This document shows, one piece after another, positions 7,619 to 16,638 of a stretch of 64,000 bases of DNA; position 1 is the first letter of the stretch, and every line of letters starts with the position of its first letter. Source of the DNA: Nocardioides aromaticivorans. GTDB taxonomy: Bacteria > Actinomycetota > Actinomycetes > Propionibacteriales > Nocardioidaceae. The notes under the pieces were generated by a model. That model saw nothing but the letters and a program-made list of their open reading frames with translations. It ran no database searches and had not been told where the DNA came from. The stretch is taken from the NCBI RefSeq assembly GCF_013408525.1, contig NZ_JACBZM010000001.1, positions 5,005,212 to 5,069,211 on the forward strand. The letters are read 5' to 3'. The position numbers were made by a program, and so were the translations under genes.

Positions 7619-8725
7619 CTACAGGGCTCCGGTGCCGCCGAGCGACGGGAAGACGGCGGGGTCGTCGACGGCGAACTCGAGGACCAGCCGCTGCAGGCCG
7701 GTGGTGGGGTCGACGGCGACCACCCGCTGCGGGCCGACGTCCTGCGCCACGACGACGACCTCGTCGCCGCTCCAGCCCACGGGCGTGAGGAAGAACGCGT
7801 CGTCGACCGTGATCGGGGTCCGCTTCCCGCTCGCGACGTCGTAGACCGACACGAGCCCGGAGGCCGGCGCCTGGTAGGCCATCAGGCCGCTGTTGCGCCA
7901 CGCCACCGTGGTGCTGACCGGGACCTCGCCGCTCTCCTGGACCGCCCCGCTGTCCGACGCGACGCCGAGCTTCGCGGTTCGCTCGCTGCCGCGTCGCAGC
8001 ACGATCCCGCCGGGGCTGAGGCCCGCGAACCGGAGCTCGCCCGTGCGCAGGGTGACCACGTCACCCGCGGTGGTGCGCATCCGCTGGGTCGCGCCGTCCT
8101 GCCAGTAGAGGCGGCCCTCGCCGTCGAAGCCCCACAGCCACGGGTCCTCCCCCGAGGGCTGGTCGGCGAGCGGGATCGTGTCGACGACGGCGCCGCTGGC
8201 GACGTCCCAGATGCGCACCGACGTGGTCGCGTCGCTGCCGACGGGAGCCGCGGCGAGAGCACCGTTCCCGGTGACCGTGGCCCCGAAGACGCCGTCCAGG
8301 AAGGGCAGGTCCTCGAGCCGGTCCCCGACCAGACGCTGCCAGGAGACCCCGCCGCCGTCCTCGTCGACGCTGGTGACCAGCAGCTGGGACCCGGTGACCT
8401 GCAGGGCGCTCGCCGTGGTCGGGATCGTCAGGTCGCCGGCGTGCAGCTCGCCGTCCAGCAGGTAGGGCACCGAGATCCCGTGCGGGAGCTCCGGGTCCTT
8501 CGTCGGCGGCGCCGGGTCGTCGCCCCGGTTCGCCAGACCGATCGGTACGGCGACCGCCGCCACCGCCGCGGCCGCGGCCAGGCCGAGGGCGAGCGTGCGC
8601 CGCCGGGTCCAGCGCGGGTCGGCGGCAGGGGTGGCGAACAGGTCCATCGGCACCGGCGGCACGTCCGCCTGCGCGGCGCGCTCCTCGAAGAGCGCGATCA
8701 GGTCTCGCTCGAGCTGGTCGGTCAT
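7619..8725 (-). CDS. Membrane-anchored beta-propeller-like protein, putative sigma-factor partner
   Basis: 368 residues from ATG 8725, preceded by GAGGAGG within the sigma gene. The N-terminus is a short cytoplasmic helix (DQLERDLIALFEERA). One membrane segment follows at about residues 40-62 (LALGLAAAAAVAAVAVPIGLA), then a long extracytoplasmic part made of repeated short beta-strand motifs, like a propeller. There is no HXXXCXXC zinc motif of classical anti-sigma factors. Overlap with the SigE-family gene by 1 nt implies coupled synthesis and a role as its membrane-bound regulator or sensor. That role is inferred from context only. Confidence 0.6.
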   Translation of the reverse strand: MTDQLERDLIALFEERAAQADVPPVPMDLFATPAADPRWTRRRTLALGLAAAAAVAAVAVPIGLANRGDDPAPPTKDPELPHGISVPYLLDGELHAGDLTIPTTASALQVTGSQLLVTSVDEDGGGVSWQRLVGDRLEDLPFLDGVFGATVTGNGALAAAPVGSDATTSVRIWDVASGAVVDTIPLADQPSGEDPWLWGFDGEGRLYWQDGATQRMRTTAGDVVTLRTGELRFAGLSPGGIVLRRGSERTAKLGVASDSGAVQESGEVPVSTTVAWRNSGLMAYQAPASGLVSVYDVASGKRTPITVDDAFFLTPVGWSGDEVVVVAQDVGPQRVVAVDPTTGLQRLVLEFAVDDPAVFPSLGGTGAL

Positions 8726-9240
8726 CACGACACCTCCTCGGTGTGGTTCTGGGGTACGACGGCGCGGAGGTTGCGCAGGGCCAGGGACGCCTGCGACTTC
8801 ACGGTGCCGGCGGAGACGCCGAGCACGGTGGCGATCTCCGCCTCCGAGAGGTCCTCGTAGTAACGCAGGACGAGCACGGCCCGCTGCCGGGGCGGCAGCT
8901 GCTGGACCCGGTCCCACAGGTCGAGGCGCGTGGTCGCGTCAGCGGCGGGGTCCGCCACCGGCGCCGGGACCGGCACCAGGTGCGCCTTCCCGGCGCGGCG
9001 GCCGGCCTTGCGCCGCTCGCCGAGCAGCTCGTTGAGCAGCATCCGGCGGACGTACGCGTCGGGCGAGTCGGCCCGTCGTACCCGCGACCACTGCGCCATG
9101 ACCTTGAGCATCGTGGCCTGCAGCAGGTCCTCGGCGACGGCAGGGTCGCCGGTGACCAGGTGGGCGGTCCGGTAGAGCGCGGCCCATCGCGCCGTGACGT
9201 ACTCCTCGAAGGAGCGCCAGCCTGGGTCCGAAGTCGTCAT
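8725..9240 (-). CDS. SigE-family RNA polymerase sigma factor (ECF-like)
   Basis: 171 residues with region 2 (FEEYVTARWAALYRTAHLVTGD, then AEDLLQATMLKVMAQW) and region 4 (WDRVQQLPPRQRAVLVLRYY, then the helix-turn-helix EAEIATVLGVSAGTVKSQ). Length and spacing match the actinobacterial SigE/SigM-like family. ATG 9240 has a strong SD (GAGGGGA). It is the first gene of a two-gene unit with the membrane partner at 7619-8725, probably a cell-surface stress pathway. The target promoters are unknown; the sortase gene just upstream on the same strand is a plausible target. Confidence 0.9.
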   Translation of the reverse strand: MTTSDPGWRSFEEYVTARWAALYRTAHLVTGDPAVAEDLLQATMLKVMAQWSRVRRADSPDAYVRRMLLNELLGERRKAGRRAGKAHLVPVPAPVADPAADATTRLDLWDRVQQLPPRQRAVLVLRYYEDLSEAEIATVLGVSAGTVKSQASLALRNLRAVVPQNHTEEVS

Positions 9241-9267
9241 CGTCCCCTCCTCTCACCCCTTCCGATG

Positions 9268-9960
9268 TCACGAGGTGGGTGTGGGGTTGGGCTCCTCGGC
9301 TGCGGATCCGACGGGCTCCGGCGGGTCCACCGGCTCGGCGAACCACAGCGTCCGGTGCGTCCAGTCGCCCGGACCGAGCCGCTTGCCCGAGCACACCACG
9401 ATGACGACCTGCGGTGGGCCGTCCTTCGCCGCCCACCCCGGGTAGCCCTCCTCGACCGGCACCTCCACCCGCTCGCCGACCCGGTAGCAGGCGAAGGCAC
9501 CGTCGTCGCCCTCGAGCCGCAGCGCGTCGCCGACCTGCAGGCCGTCGAGCAGCCGGTTGCCCATCGCGGAGCCGTCGGGCCAGGTGTGCGTGTTGAGCAG
9601 CACGTGTCCCTCGGGCGAGCCGGGCTCGACCCCGCCGAGGTCCCAGGCGAAGTTCTGGTTGTCCGCGTGCGGCAGCACGCCGACCACGCCCTGGGCGTCG
9701 CGCGGGACGCCGATCACCGCCGCCTTCCGTACGACGCCCGGCACGGTCAGCCGGGTCGGCACGAAGCCGACGCGGGCCTGCCCCTCGCAGGGTCCGGGCT
9801 CCTCGGTCGGGGTCGGGGACGGCGTCGGGGTGAGCGTCGGCACCGGCTCGGGCGCAGCGGCGGGCGGCGCCTCGTCCCGTCCGAGCCACCAGGCGAGCAG
9901 GGCGACCACCAGCACGGTGACGACGCCACCCGCCACTGCCGCCGCCCGCCTCCTGCTCAC
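9268..9960 (-). CDS. Class F-like sortase
   Basis: 230 residues from GTG 9960. An N-terminal membrane anchor (AVAGGVVTVLVVALLAWWLG) is followed by a Pro/Thr-rich spacer (about 37-55) and a sortase beta-barrel. The catalytic residues can be placed: His125 in LLNTHTW, Cys190 in IVVCSGKR and Arg203 in WTHRTLWF. Class F sortases are common in high-GC actinobacteria and are usually orphans without a dedicated substrate operon, as here. No LPXTG-type substrate was seen nearby. It may share regulation with the sigma factor that follows it 27 bp downstream. Confidence 0.8.
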   Translation of the reverse strand: MSRRRAAAVAGGVVTVLVVALLAWWLGRDEAPPAAAPEPVPTLTPTPSPTPTEEPGPCEGQARVGFVPTRLTVPGVVRKAAVIGVPRDAQGVVGVLPHADNQNFAWDLGGVEPGSPEGHVLLNTHTWPDGSAMGNRLLDGLQVGDALRLEGDDGAFACYRVGERVEVPVEEGYPGWAAKDGPPQVVIVVCSGKRLGPGDWTHRTLWFAEPVDPPEPVGSAAEEPNPTPTS

Positions 9961-9999
9961 GCCACCATTGTGACCGCGATGTCGGTGGCGTGCGCGAGG

Positions 10000-12900
10000 A
10001 TGGCCGATGTGACCCCTGATCCGCTGGCTGACTTCAGCGAGCCGACCCGGACCTGGTTCCGGGCCGCGTTCGCGGAGCCGACCGCTGCCCAGGCCGGCGC
10101 CTGGGACGCGGTGCGCCGCGGGCGGCACACCCTCGTCGTCGCTCCGACCGGCTCCGGCAAGACGCTCAGCGCCTTCCTCGCCGGGATCGACCGGCTCCTG
10201 ACCACGCCCGCGCCCGCCGACAGGCTCCACCGCACCCGGGTCCTCTACGTGTCGCCGCTCAAGGCGCTGGCCGTCGACGTGGAGCGCAACCTCCGTGCCC
10301 CGCTGACCGGCATCCGCCAGACCGCGGAGCGCCTCGGTGGCGCGGCGCTGCCCGAGGTGACCGTCGGCATCCGGTCCGGCGACACGGCGGCGGGCGACCG
10401 CCGCAAGCTCGCCACCCGGCCGCCGGACGTGCTGATCACGACGCCCGAGTCCCTCTTCCTCATCCTGACCAGCCAGGCCCGCGAGACCCTGCGCGGCATC
10501 GAGACGGTCATCGTCGACGAGGTGCACGCGGTGGCCGGCACCAAGCGCGGCGCCCACCTCGCGGTCAGCCTCGAGCGACTCGACGCGCTGCTGCCGAAGC
10601 CGGCGCAGCGGATCGGCCTGTCCGCGACCGTGCGGCCGACCGAGGAGGTCGCCCGCTTCCTCGGTGGCGCCGCCCCTGTCGAGATCGTCTCGCCGCCGGC
10701 GCACAAGGAGTGGGACCTGCGGGTCGAGGTCCCGGTCGAGGACATGACCGAGCTCGGGCAGGTCGTCGAGGACGACGACCCGACCGCACCGCCCGCCCGA
10801 GCCAGCATCTGGCCCCATGTCGAGCAGCGCGTGGCCGAGCTGATCGGCGAGCACCAGTCGACGATCGTCTTCACCAACGGGCGGCGTACGGCGGAGCGGC
10901 TGACCGCCCGGCTCAACGAGATCGCGGCCGAGGTCACCACCGAGGGCATCACCCCGCCCGCGCAGGTGATGGCCCAGTCCGGTGCTGCGGCCGGGGCGCC
11001 GCCGGTGCTCGCCCGCACGCACCACGGGTCGGTGTCGAAGGAGCAGCGGGCGATCGTCGAGGACGACCTCAAGTCCGGTCGGCTGCCGGCCGTCGTCGCC
11101 ACCAGCAGCCTCGAGCTCGGCATCGACATGGGCGCCGTCGACCTGGTCCTGCAGATCGCCTCGCCGCCGAGCGTGGCCAGCGCCCTGCAGCGGGTCGGGC
11201 GCGCCGGCCACCAGGTCGGCGAGACCTCGCGGGGCGTGTTCTTCCCGCAGCACCGCGGCGACCTCGCTCCTGCCGCCGTGGCGGTGGCCCGGATGCGCAC
11301 CGGCGGCATCGAGGAGCTGCGCGTCCCGGCCAACCCGCTCGACGTGCTCGCCCAGCAGGTCGTCGCGGCGACGGCCGTCGAGGAGTGGGACGTCGACGAG
11401 CTCTTCGACGTCGTCCGCCGCAGCGCCCCCTACGCCCACCTCCCCCGGTCCGCGTACGACGCCGTCCTCGACCTGCTCGCCGGTCGCTACCCGAGCGACG
11501 AGTTCGCCGAGCTCCGCCCACGGGTGACGTGGGACCGCGTGACCGGGCGGGTCTCCGGACGCCCCGGGGCGCAGCGGCTGGCCGTCACCAGCGGCGGGAC
11601 CATCCCCGACCGCGGGCTCTACGGCGTCTTCCTGGCCGGCGAGGGCGGCGGCCGGCGGGTCGGCGAGCTCGACGAGGAGATGGTCTACGAGAGCCGCGTC
11701 GGCGACGTGTTCGCGCTCGGCGCGACCAGCTGGCGGATCGAGGACATCACCCGCGACCAGGTCATCGTCACCCCCGCCCCGGGCGTCCCCGGCCGGCTGC
11801 CGTTCTGGAAGGGCGACACGGCCGGGCGGCCGACGGAGCTCGGCGAGGCCATCGGCGCCTTCACCCGCGAGCTCGCCGCCCTGCCCGACGAGGTCGCCGA
11901 GGCCCGCGCCCGCGAGGTCGGGCTCGACGACAACGCCGCGACCAACCTGGTGACCTACCTGCGCGAGCAGGTCGAGGCGACCCGCGTGCTGCCCAGTGAC
12001 GCCACCGTCCTCGTCGAGCGCTTCCGCGACGAGCTCGGCGACTGGCGGATCGCGGTCCACTCCCCCTACGGCACGGCCGTGCACGCGCCCTGGGCGCTGG
12101 CGATCAACGCCCGCCTGCGCGAGCGCTTCGGCATCGACGGGCAGGCGATGGCCTCCGACGACGGCATCGTGATCCGCATCCCCGACACCGATGCCGAGCC
12201 GCCCGGAGCCGACCTGATCGCCTTCGAGCCCGACGAGATCGAGGAGATCGTCACCCGCGAGGTCGGCGGGTCGGCCCTCTTCGCCGCCCGCTTCCGCGAG
12301 TGCGCCGCCCGGGCGCTGCTGCTCCCCCGCCGCGACCCCGGCCGCCGCTCGCCGCTGTGGCAGCAGCGCCAGCGCGCCGCCGCGCTGCTCGAGGTCGCCG
12401 CCCGCTACCCGTCCTTCCCGATCGTGCTCGAGACGGTCCGCGAGGTCCTCAACGACGTCTACGACCTGCCGGGCCTGACCACGCTGCTGCGCCGCGTCGA
12501 GCAGCGCGCCGTCACGGTCACCGAGGTGGAGACGACCCAGCCGTCGCCGTACGCGCGCACGCTGATGTTCGGCTATGTCGCCCAGTTCGTCTACGAGGGC
12601 GACTCCCCGCTCGCCGAGCGGCGCGCCGCGGCGCTCACCCTCGACCAGGGGCTGCTCGCCGAGCTCCTCGGCCGGGCCGAGCTGCGCGAGCTGCTCGACC
12701 CCGACGTGCTCGCCGAGGTCGAGGCCGAGCTGCAGCGCACCGTCCCCGACCGCCGCGCGCGCGATGCCGAGGGCGTGGCCGACCTGCTGCGGCTGCTCGG
12801 CCCGCTCACCCTCGACGAGGTCGCGGCCCGCTCCCGCGACGAGGCCCCGGTCGCCGACTGGCTGGCCGACCTGGCGACCGCCCGTCGCGTGGTGCCCGTC

Positions 12901-14535
12901 CGGATGGCGTACGGCGACGCGTGGGCCGCGGTCGAGGACGTCGCCCGCCTGCGCGACGGCCTGGGCGTCCCCGTCCCGCCGGGCACGCCCGCCGTCTTCA
13001 CCGAGCCCGTCGACGACCCGCTCTCCGACCTGGTCAGTCGCTACGCCCGCACGCACGGACCCTTCACCGCCGACCAGGTGGCGACGCGCCTCGGCCTCGG
13101 GATCGCGGTCGTGCGACACACCCTGCAGCGGCTGGAGGCGCAGGGCCGGGTGCTGTCGGGCGAGTTCCGTCCGGTCGGCGCCGGGGAGGAGTGGTGCGAC
13201 GTCGAGGTGCTGCGTCGCCTCCGTCGTCGCTCCCTGGCCCGCCTGCGCCACGAGATCGAGCCGGTCGAGCCCGCGACCCTGGCCAGGTTCACCGCCGCCT
13301 GGCACGAGATCACCACGGCCCGCGGTCCCCGCGGCGCCGACGGCCTGCTGCGCACGATCGAGCAGCTCGCCGGTGCGGCCGTGCCCGCCAGCGGGCTGGA
13401 GTCGCTGGTGCTCCCCGCGCGGGTGCGCGACTACGAGCCGGCGCTGCTCGACGAGCTCACCGCCACCGGCGAGGTCCTGTGGGCCGGCCACGGCGCGCTG
13501 CCCGGCAGCGACGGCTGGATCTCGCTGCACCTCGCCGACCAGGCCCACCTGACCCTCCCCGAGCCCGGCCCCGTCGAGGAGCCGCTGCAGCAGCGGGTGC
13601 TCGACGTGCTGGCGCCGGGCGGTGCGTGGTTCTTCCGGCAGGTGGCCGACCAGGTCGCCCGGGCCTGCCTGGACGCCGGCGACACTCCGCCGCTCGACGA
13701 CGCCGTCAGCGCCGCGTTGTGGGGCCTGGTGTGGAGCGGCCACCTCACCAACGACACCCTCACGCCCCTGCGCGCGCTGACCCGCAGCGGCCGCGGCGCC
13801 CACCGCACCCGGCGTGCGCCCGCACGACCGGGCCGGGTCGCCCGCACGGGCCCGCCGGAGACCGCCGGGCGCTGGGCCGTGCTGCCGACGGTCGACCGCG
13901 ACCCGACCCGCCGCGCCCACGCCTTCGCCGAGCAGCTGCTCGAGCGCCACGGCGTGGTGACCCGCGGCGCCGTCGTCAACGAGCGGGTCCCCGGCGGCTT
14001 CGCGGCGGTCTACAAGGTGCTCAGCGCGTTCGAGGAGTCCGGACGCTGCCGCCGCGGCTACTTCGTCGAGGGCCTCGGCGCCGCCCAGTTCGGCACCGCC
14101 GGAGCCGTCGACCGGCTCAGGACCTTCACGTCCGTGGACGACGAGAAGCCGGTCGCCGTGGCGCTGGCCGCCACCGACCCCGCCAACCCCTACGGCGCCG
14201 CGCTCCCCTGGCCGCAGGCCGCCCGCGGCGAGGACGAGAGCGCCGGGCACCGCCCCGGGCGCAAGGCGGGGGCCCTGGTCGTGCTCGTCGACGGGGTGCT
14301 CGTGCTCTACGTCGAGCGCGGCGGCCGCACCCTGCTCACGTGGACCGAGGAGCCCGCCCTGCTCGAGCCCGCCGCCGAGGCCCTGTCGACGGCCGTACGC
14401 CGCGGCACGCTCGGGCAGCTGACCGTCGAGAAGGCCGACGGCGCCGCCCTGCTCGGCAGCGGCAGCCCCCTGCGCGAGGCGCTGTCGGCGGCCGGCTTCG
14501 TGGCCACACCCCGAGGGCTCAGGATCCGTGCCTGA
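10000..14535 (+). CDS. lhr: Lhr-family ATP-dependent DNA helicase
   Basis: A 1511-residue superfamily 2 helicase of the long Lhr type, as in mycobacteria (about 1510 residues). Helicase motif I APTGSGKT is at 48-55 and motif II DEVH at 173-176. SSLELGIDMGAVD and QRVGRAGHQ mark motifs V and VI. The Lhr-specific winged-helix and C-terminal domains fill the remaining length. It is a 3'-5' helicase linked to DNA repair. ATG 10000 was chosen; GTG 10009 with GAGGA 8 nt upstream is an alternative. It overlaps nei2 by 8 nt, and lhr-nei is also the order in M. tuberculosis (Rv3296-Rv3297), which supports joint action in base-damage repair. Confidence 0.95.
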   Translation: MADVTPDPLADFSEPTRTWFRAAFAEPTAAQAGAWDAVRRGRHTLVVAPTGSGKTLSAFLAGIDRLLTTPAPADRLHRTRVLYVSPLKALAVDVERNLRAPLTGIRQTAERLGGAALPEVTVGIRSGDTAAGDRRKLATRPPDVLITTPESLFLILTSQARETLRGIETVIVDEVHAVAGTKRGAHLAVSLERLDALLPKPAQRIGLSATVRPTEEVARFLGGAAPVEIVSPPAHKEWDLRVEVPVEDMTELGQVVEDDDPTAPPARASIWPHVEQRVAELIGEHQSTIVFTNGRRTAERLTARLNEIAAEVTTEGITPPAQVMAQSGAAAGAPPVLARTHHGSVSKEQRAIVEDDLKSGRLPAVVATSSLELGIDMGAVDLVLQIASPPSVASALQRVGRAGHQVGETSRGVFFPQHRGDLAPAAVAVARMRTGGIEELRVPANPLDVLAQQVVAATAVEEWDVDELFDVVRRSAPYAHLPRSAYDAVLDLLAGRYPSDEFAELRPRVTWDRVTGRVSGRPGAQRLAVTSGGTIPDRGLYGVFLAGEGGGRRVGELDEEMVYESRVGDVFALGATSWRIEDITRDQVIVTPAPGVPGRLPFWKGDTAGRPTELGEAIGAFTRELAALPDEVAEARAREVGLDDNAATNLVTYLREQVEATRVLPSDATVLVERFRDELGDWRIAVHSPYGTAVHAPWALAINARLRERFGIDGQAMASDDGIVIRIPDTDAEPPGADLIAFEPDEIEEIVTREVGGSALFAARFRECAARALLLPRRDPGRRSPLWQQRQRAAALLEVAARYPSFPIVLETVREVLNDVYDLPGLTTLLRRVEQRAVTVTEVETTQPSPYARTLMFGYVAQFVYEGDSPLAERRAAALTLDQGLLAELLGRAELRELLDPDVLAEVEAELQRTVPDRRARDAEGVADLLRLLGPLTLDEVAARSRDEAPVADWLADLATARRVVPVRMAYGDAWAAVEDVARLRDGLGVPVPPGTPAVFTEPVDDPLSDLVSRYARTHGPFTADQVATRLGLGIAVVRHTLQRLEAQGRVLSGEFRPVGAGEEWCDVEVLRRLRRRSLARLRHEIEPVEPATLARFTAAWHEITTARGPRGADGLLRTIEQLAGAAVPASGLESLVLPARVRDYEPALLDELTATGEVLWAGHGALPGSDGWISLHLADQAHLTLPEPGPVEEPLQQRVLDVLAPGGAWFFRQVADQVARACLDAGDTPPLDDAVSAALWGLVWSGHLTNDTLTPLRALTRSGRGAHRTRRAPARPGRVARTGPPETAGRWAVLPTVDRDPTRRAHAFAEQLLERHGVVTRGAVVNERVPGGFAAVYKVLSAFEESGRCRRGYFVEGLGAAQFGTAGAVDRLRTFTSVDDEKPVAVALAATDPANPYGAALPWPQAARGEDESAGHRPGRKAGALVVLVDGVLVLYVERGGRTLLTWTEEPALLEPAAEALSTAVRRGTLGQLTVEKADGAALLGSGSPLREALSAAGFVATPRGLRIRA

Positions 14536-15325
14536 GGGAGATGCCGTTCGTCGTACCGCCGACCGGCTGGACCGCGCGCTCGCCGGGCAGGTGCTGACCA
14601 GCACCGACTTCCGGGTCCCCCAGCTGGCGACGACCGACCTCGCCGGCGCGACGGTCGAGCGCACCGCGACCCACGGCAAGCACCTCCTGACCCGGCTGAC
14701 CACCCCTGCGGGCGAGCGGTTGACGCTGCACACCCACCTCAAGATGGAGGGCAGCTGGCGGACCGCCGCGGTCGGCGAGCGACGCCCCGGGCCGGCAGCC
14801 GACGCGCGGGTCGTGCTGGAGACGGACCGCGTCGTGGCGGTCGGTCTCCGGCTCGGCTTGGTGGAGCTCCTCGCGACCGCGGACGAGCACACCGTCGTCG
14901 GCCACCTCGGCCCCGACCTGCTCGGCCCGTGGAGCAGCGACGACCGGGCCGAGGCGGTCGCCCGGCTCGTCGCGCGACCCGACCGGGTGCTCGGCGAGGC
15001 GCTGCTCGACCAGACGGTCGTGGCGGGCATCGGCACGATCTGGCTGGCCGAGTCCTGCTTCGTCGCCGGGATGTGCCCGGTCGGCCCGGTGTCGGCCGTC
15101 CGCGACCCCGGGCGCTTCCTGGACCGGGCGCGCCAGATGCTCCAGTCCGCGATGCGGACCGGCCGGCCGCTCACCACCGGCGACCGGCGCAACCCGGTCT
15201 GGGCCTACCGGCGCCACCGCCAGCCGTGCCTGCGCTGCCGCACCCCGCTCGAGGCGGGGACCGTCGGGGAGCCCGGCCGCGAGCGCACGACGTACTGGTG
15301 CCCGCACTGCCAGCCCCGCCCGTGA
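14528..15325 (+). CDS. nei2: Endonuclease VIII-like DNA glycosylase (Nei2)
   Basis: 265 residues from GTG 14528, inside the end of lhr. The protein begins MPEGDAV, so the catalytic Pro2 and Glu3 of the Fpg/Nei family are exposed after Met removal, which fixes the start. A helix-two-turn-helix (LLDQTVVAGIGTIWLAE) and a C-terminal zinc finger (CLRC and CPHC pairs) follow. It excises oxidised pyrimidines and nicks the abasic site. Translational coupling to Lhr suggests they work together. Confidence 0.95.
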   Translation: MPEGDAVRRTADRLDRALAGQVLTSTDFRVPQLATTDLAGATVERTATHGKHLLTRLTTPAGERLTLHTHLKMEGSWRTAAVGERRPGPAADARVVLETDRVVAVGLRLGLVELLATADEHTVVGHLGPDLLGPWSSDDRAEAVARLVARPDRVLGEALLDQTVVAGIGTIWLAESCFVAGMCPVGPVSAVRDPGRFLDRARQMLQSAMRTGRPLTTGDRRNPVWAYRRHRQPCLRCRTPLEAGTVGEPGRERTTYWCPHCQPRP

Positions 15326-15335
15326 CCCGCATCTC

Positions 15336-15373
15336 AACGAACGTGCGGAACGTCCCACCCCGGGTCGTTCGTT
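15336..15373. promoter_or_regulatory. Inverted repeat upstream of htpX, possible operator
   Basis: AACGAACG (15336-15343) and its complement CGTTCGTT (15366-15373) are separated by 22 bp and end 8 bp before the htpX ATG. The position suits a stress-regulator site. The sequence does not match a known ClgR or HspR site. Confidence 0.35.
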
Positions 15374-15381
15374 CACCGGAC

Positions 15382-16257
15382 ATGCACGGCCACCACAACG
15401 GTCTCAAGACAGCCGGTCTCCTCGGCGCGATCTTCGCGCTCCTCCTTGCCGTCGGCGGCCTGATCGCCGCGGCCACGGGCAGCTCGGCGTTCATCTGGAT
15501 CTTCGCCCTGATCGGCGTCGGCACGACGGCGTACGGCTACTGGAACTCCGACAAGCTCGCGATCCGGGCCATGCACGCCTACCCCGTGAGCGAGGCCCAG
15601 CAGCCGGCGATGTACCGGATCGTGCGCGAGCTCTCGTCGAGCGCCGGCCAGCCGATGCCCGCGCTCTTCGTCTCCCCCACCCAGGCGCCCAACGCCTTCG
15701 CGACCGGTCGCAACCCCGAGCACGCCGCCGTCTGCTGCACCGAGGGCATCCTCGGGCTGCTCGACGAGCGCGAGCTGCGCGGCGTGCTCGGCCACGAGCT
15801 GATGCACGTCTACAACCGCGACATCCTCACCGGCTCCGTGGCGGCCGCCATCGCCGGCGTGATCAGCTCGGTCGCCCAGTTCCTGGCCTTCACCTCGATC
15901 TTCGGCGGCGGCAACGACGAGGACCGCCCCAACCCGCTGGTGATGGTCGCGACCGCACTCCTCGCGCCGTTCGCCGCGGCCGTCATCCAGATGGCGATCA
16001 GCCGGACCCGCGAGTACGACGCCGACGAGGACGGCGCCCGGCTCACCGGCGACCCGCTCGCGCTCGCCTCGGCGCTGCGCAAGCTGGAGACCGGCACCGC
16101 CCGGGCACCGCTGGCCCCGACGCCCGAGCTGCAGAGCGCGAGTCACATGATGATCGCGAACCCGTTCCGCGCGGCCGACGTGCAGCGCCTCTTCTCCACG
16201 CACCCGCCCATGGCGGACCGGATCGCGCGCCTCGAGGCGATGGCCGGCCGGCGCTGA
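15382..16257 (+). CDS. htpX: HtpX-type membrane zinc metalloprotease
   Basis: 291 residues, the normal HtpX length. Two N-terminal membrane segments (TAGLLGAIFALLLAVGGLIA and SAFIWIFALIGVGTTAYGYW) precede the zinc motif HELMH (138-142) and a second hydrophobic pair. ISRTREYDADEDGARLTG holds the third zinc ligand (Glu), followed by STHPPMADRIARLEAM. It degrades misfolded membrane proteins and works with FtsH. ATG 15382 is chosen because the preceding 19 codons of open frame are not family-like. An inverted repeat lies just upstream. Confidence 0.93.
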   Translation: MHGHHNGLKTAGLLGAIFALLLAVGGLIAAATGSSAFIWIFALIGVGTTAYGYWNSDKLAIRAMHAYPVSEAQQPAMYRIVRELSSSAGQPMPALFVSPTQAPNAFATGRNPEHAAVCCTEGILGLLDERELRGVLGHELMHVYNRDILTGSVAAAIAGVISSVAQFLAFTSIFGGGNDEDRPNPLVMVATALLAPFAAAVIQMAISRTREYDADEDGARLTGDPLALASALRKLETGTARAPLAPTPELQSASHMMIANPFRAADVQRLFSTHPPMADRIARLEAMAGRR

Positions 16258-16278
16258 GCGCCGCTCGGGTCGAGCCCG

Positions 16279-16581
16279 TCAGGCAGCGGAGGGAACGACC
16301 TCGCCGGTGCGGCGAGGGGTGATCGGGGTCGCGCCGACCAGCGCGGCCTCCTCGAGCGCCACGGCGTCGGCGACCTCCCGCAGGACGTCGGACAGGGGCA
16401 TCTCGAGCGCGTCGCACAGGGACGACAGCAGCTCCGAGGACGCTTCCTTCTGGCCGCGCTCGATCTCGGAGATGTAGCCCAGGCTCACCCGTGCGGCACC
16501 GGAGACCTCGCGCAGGGTCAGACCGAGCTCGGTGCGGCGACTGCGAAGGATGTCACCGAGCGAGCGGCGGAACAACACCAT
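16279..16581 (-). CDS. clgR: ClgR-like helix-turn-helix activator of protein quality control
   Basis: A 100-residue XRE-type regulator: [20 protein letters not shown], then [20 protein letters not shown] (the conserved ClgR recognition helix), then [21 protein letters not shown]. The ATG has the SD AGGAGAGGAG. ClgR in Corynebacterium, Streptomyces and mycobacteria activates clp protease genes and is itself degraded by Clp. Here it follows cinA on the same strand, as in the conserved pgsA-cinA-clgR arrangement, although pgsA is displaced. Proximity to htpX fits a proteostasis role. Confidence 0.85.
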   Translation of the reverse strand: MVLFRRSLGDILRSRRTELGLTLREVSGAARVSLGYISEIERGQKEASSELLSSLCDALEMPLSDVLREVADAVALEEAALVGATPITPRRTGEVVPSAA

Positions 16582-16638
16582 CTCGATCTCCTCTCCTGGA
16601 CCTTCCGGGCCCGGACTGACCGGGTCGTGGGACCAACG

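Noticed and set aside
9268..15192. A minus-strand open frame of about 2000 codons opposite lhr and nei2
   Set aside because: It is the antisense shadow of lhr and nei2 in high-GC DNA. Only its last 230 codons (the sortase) have protein-family features.
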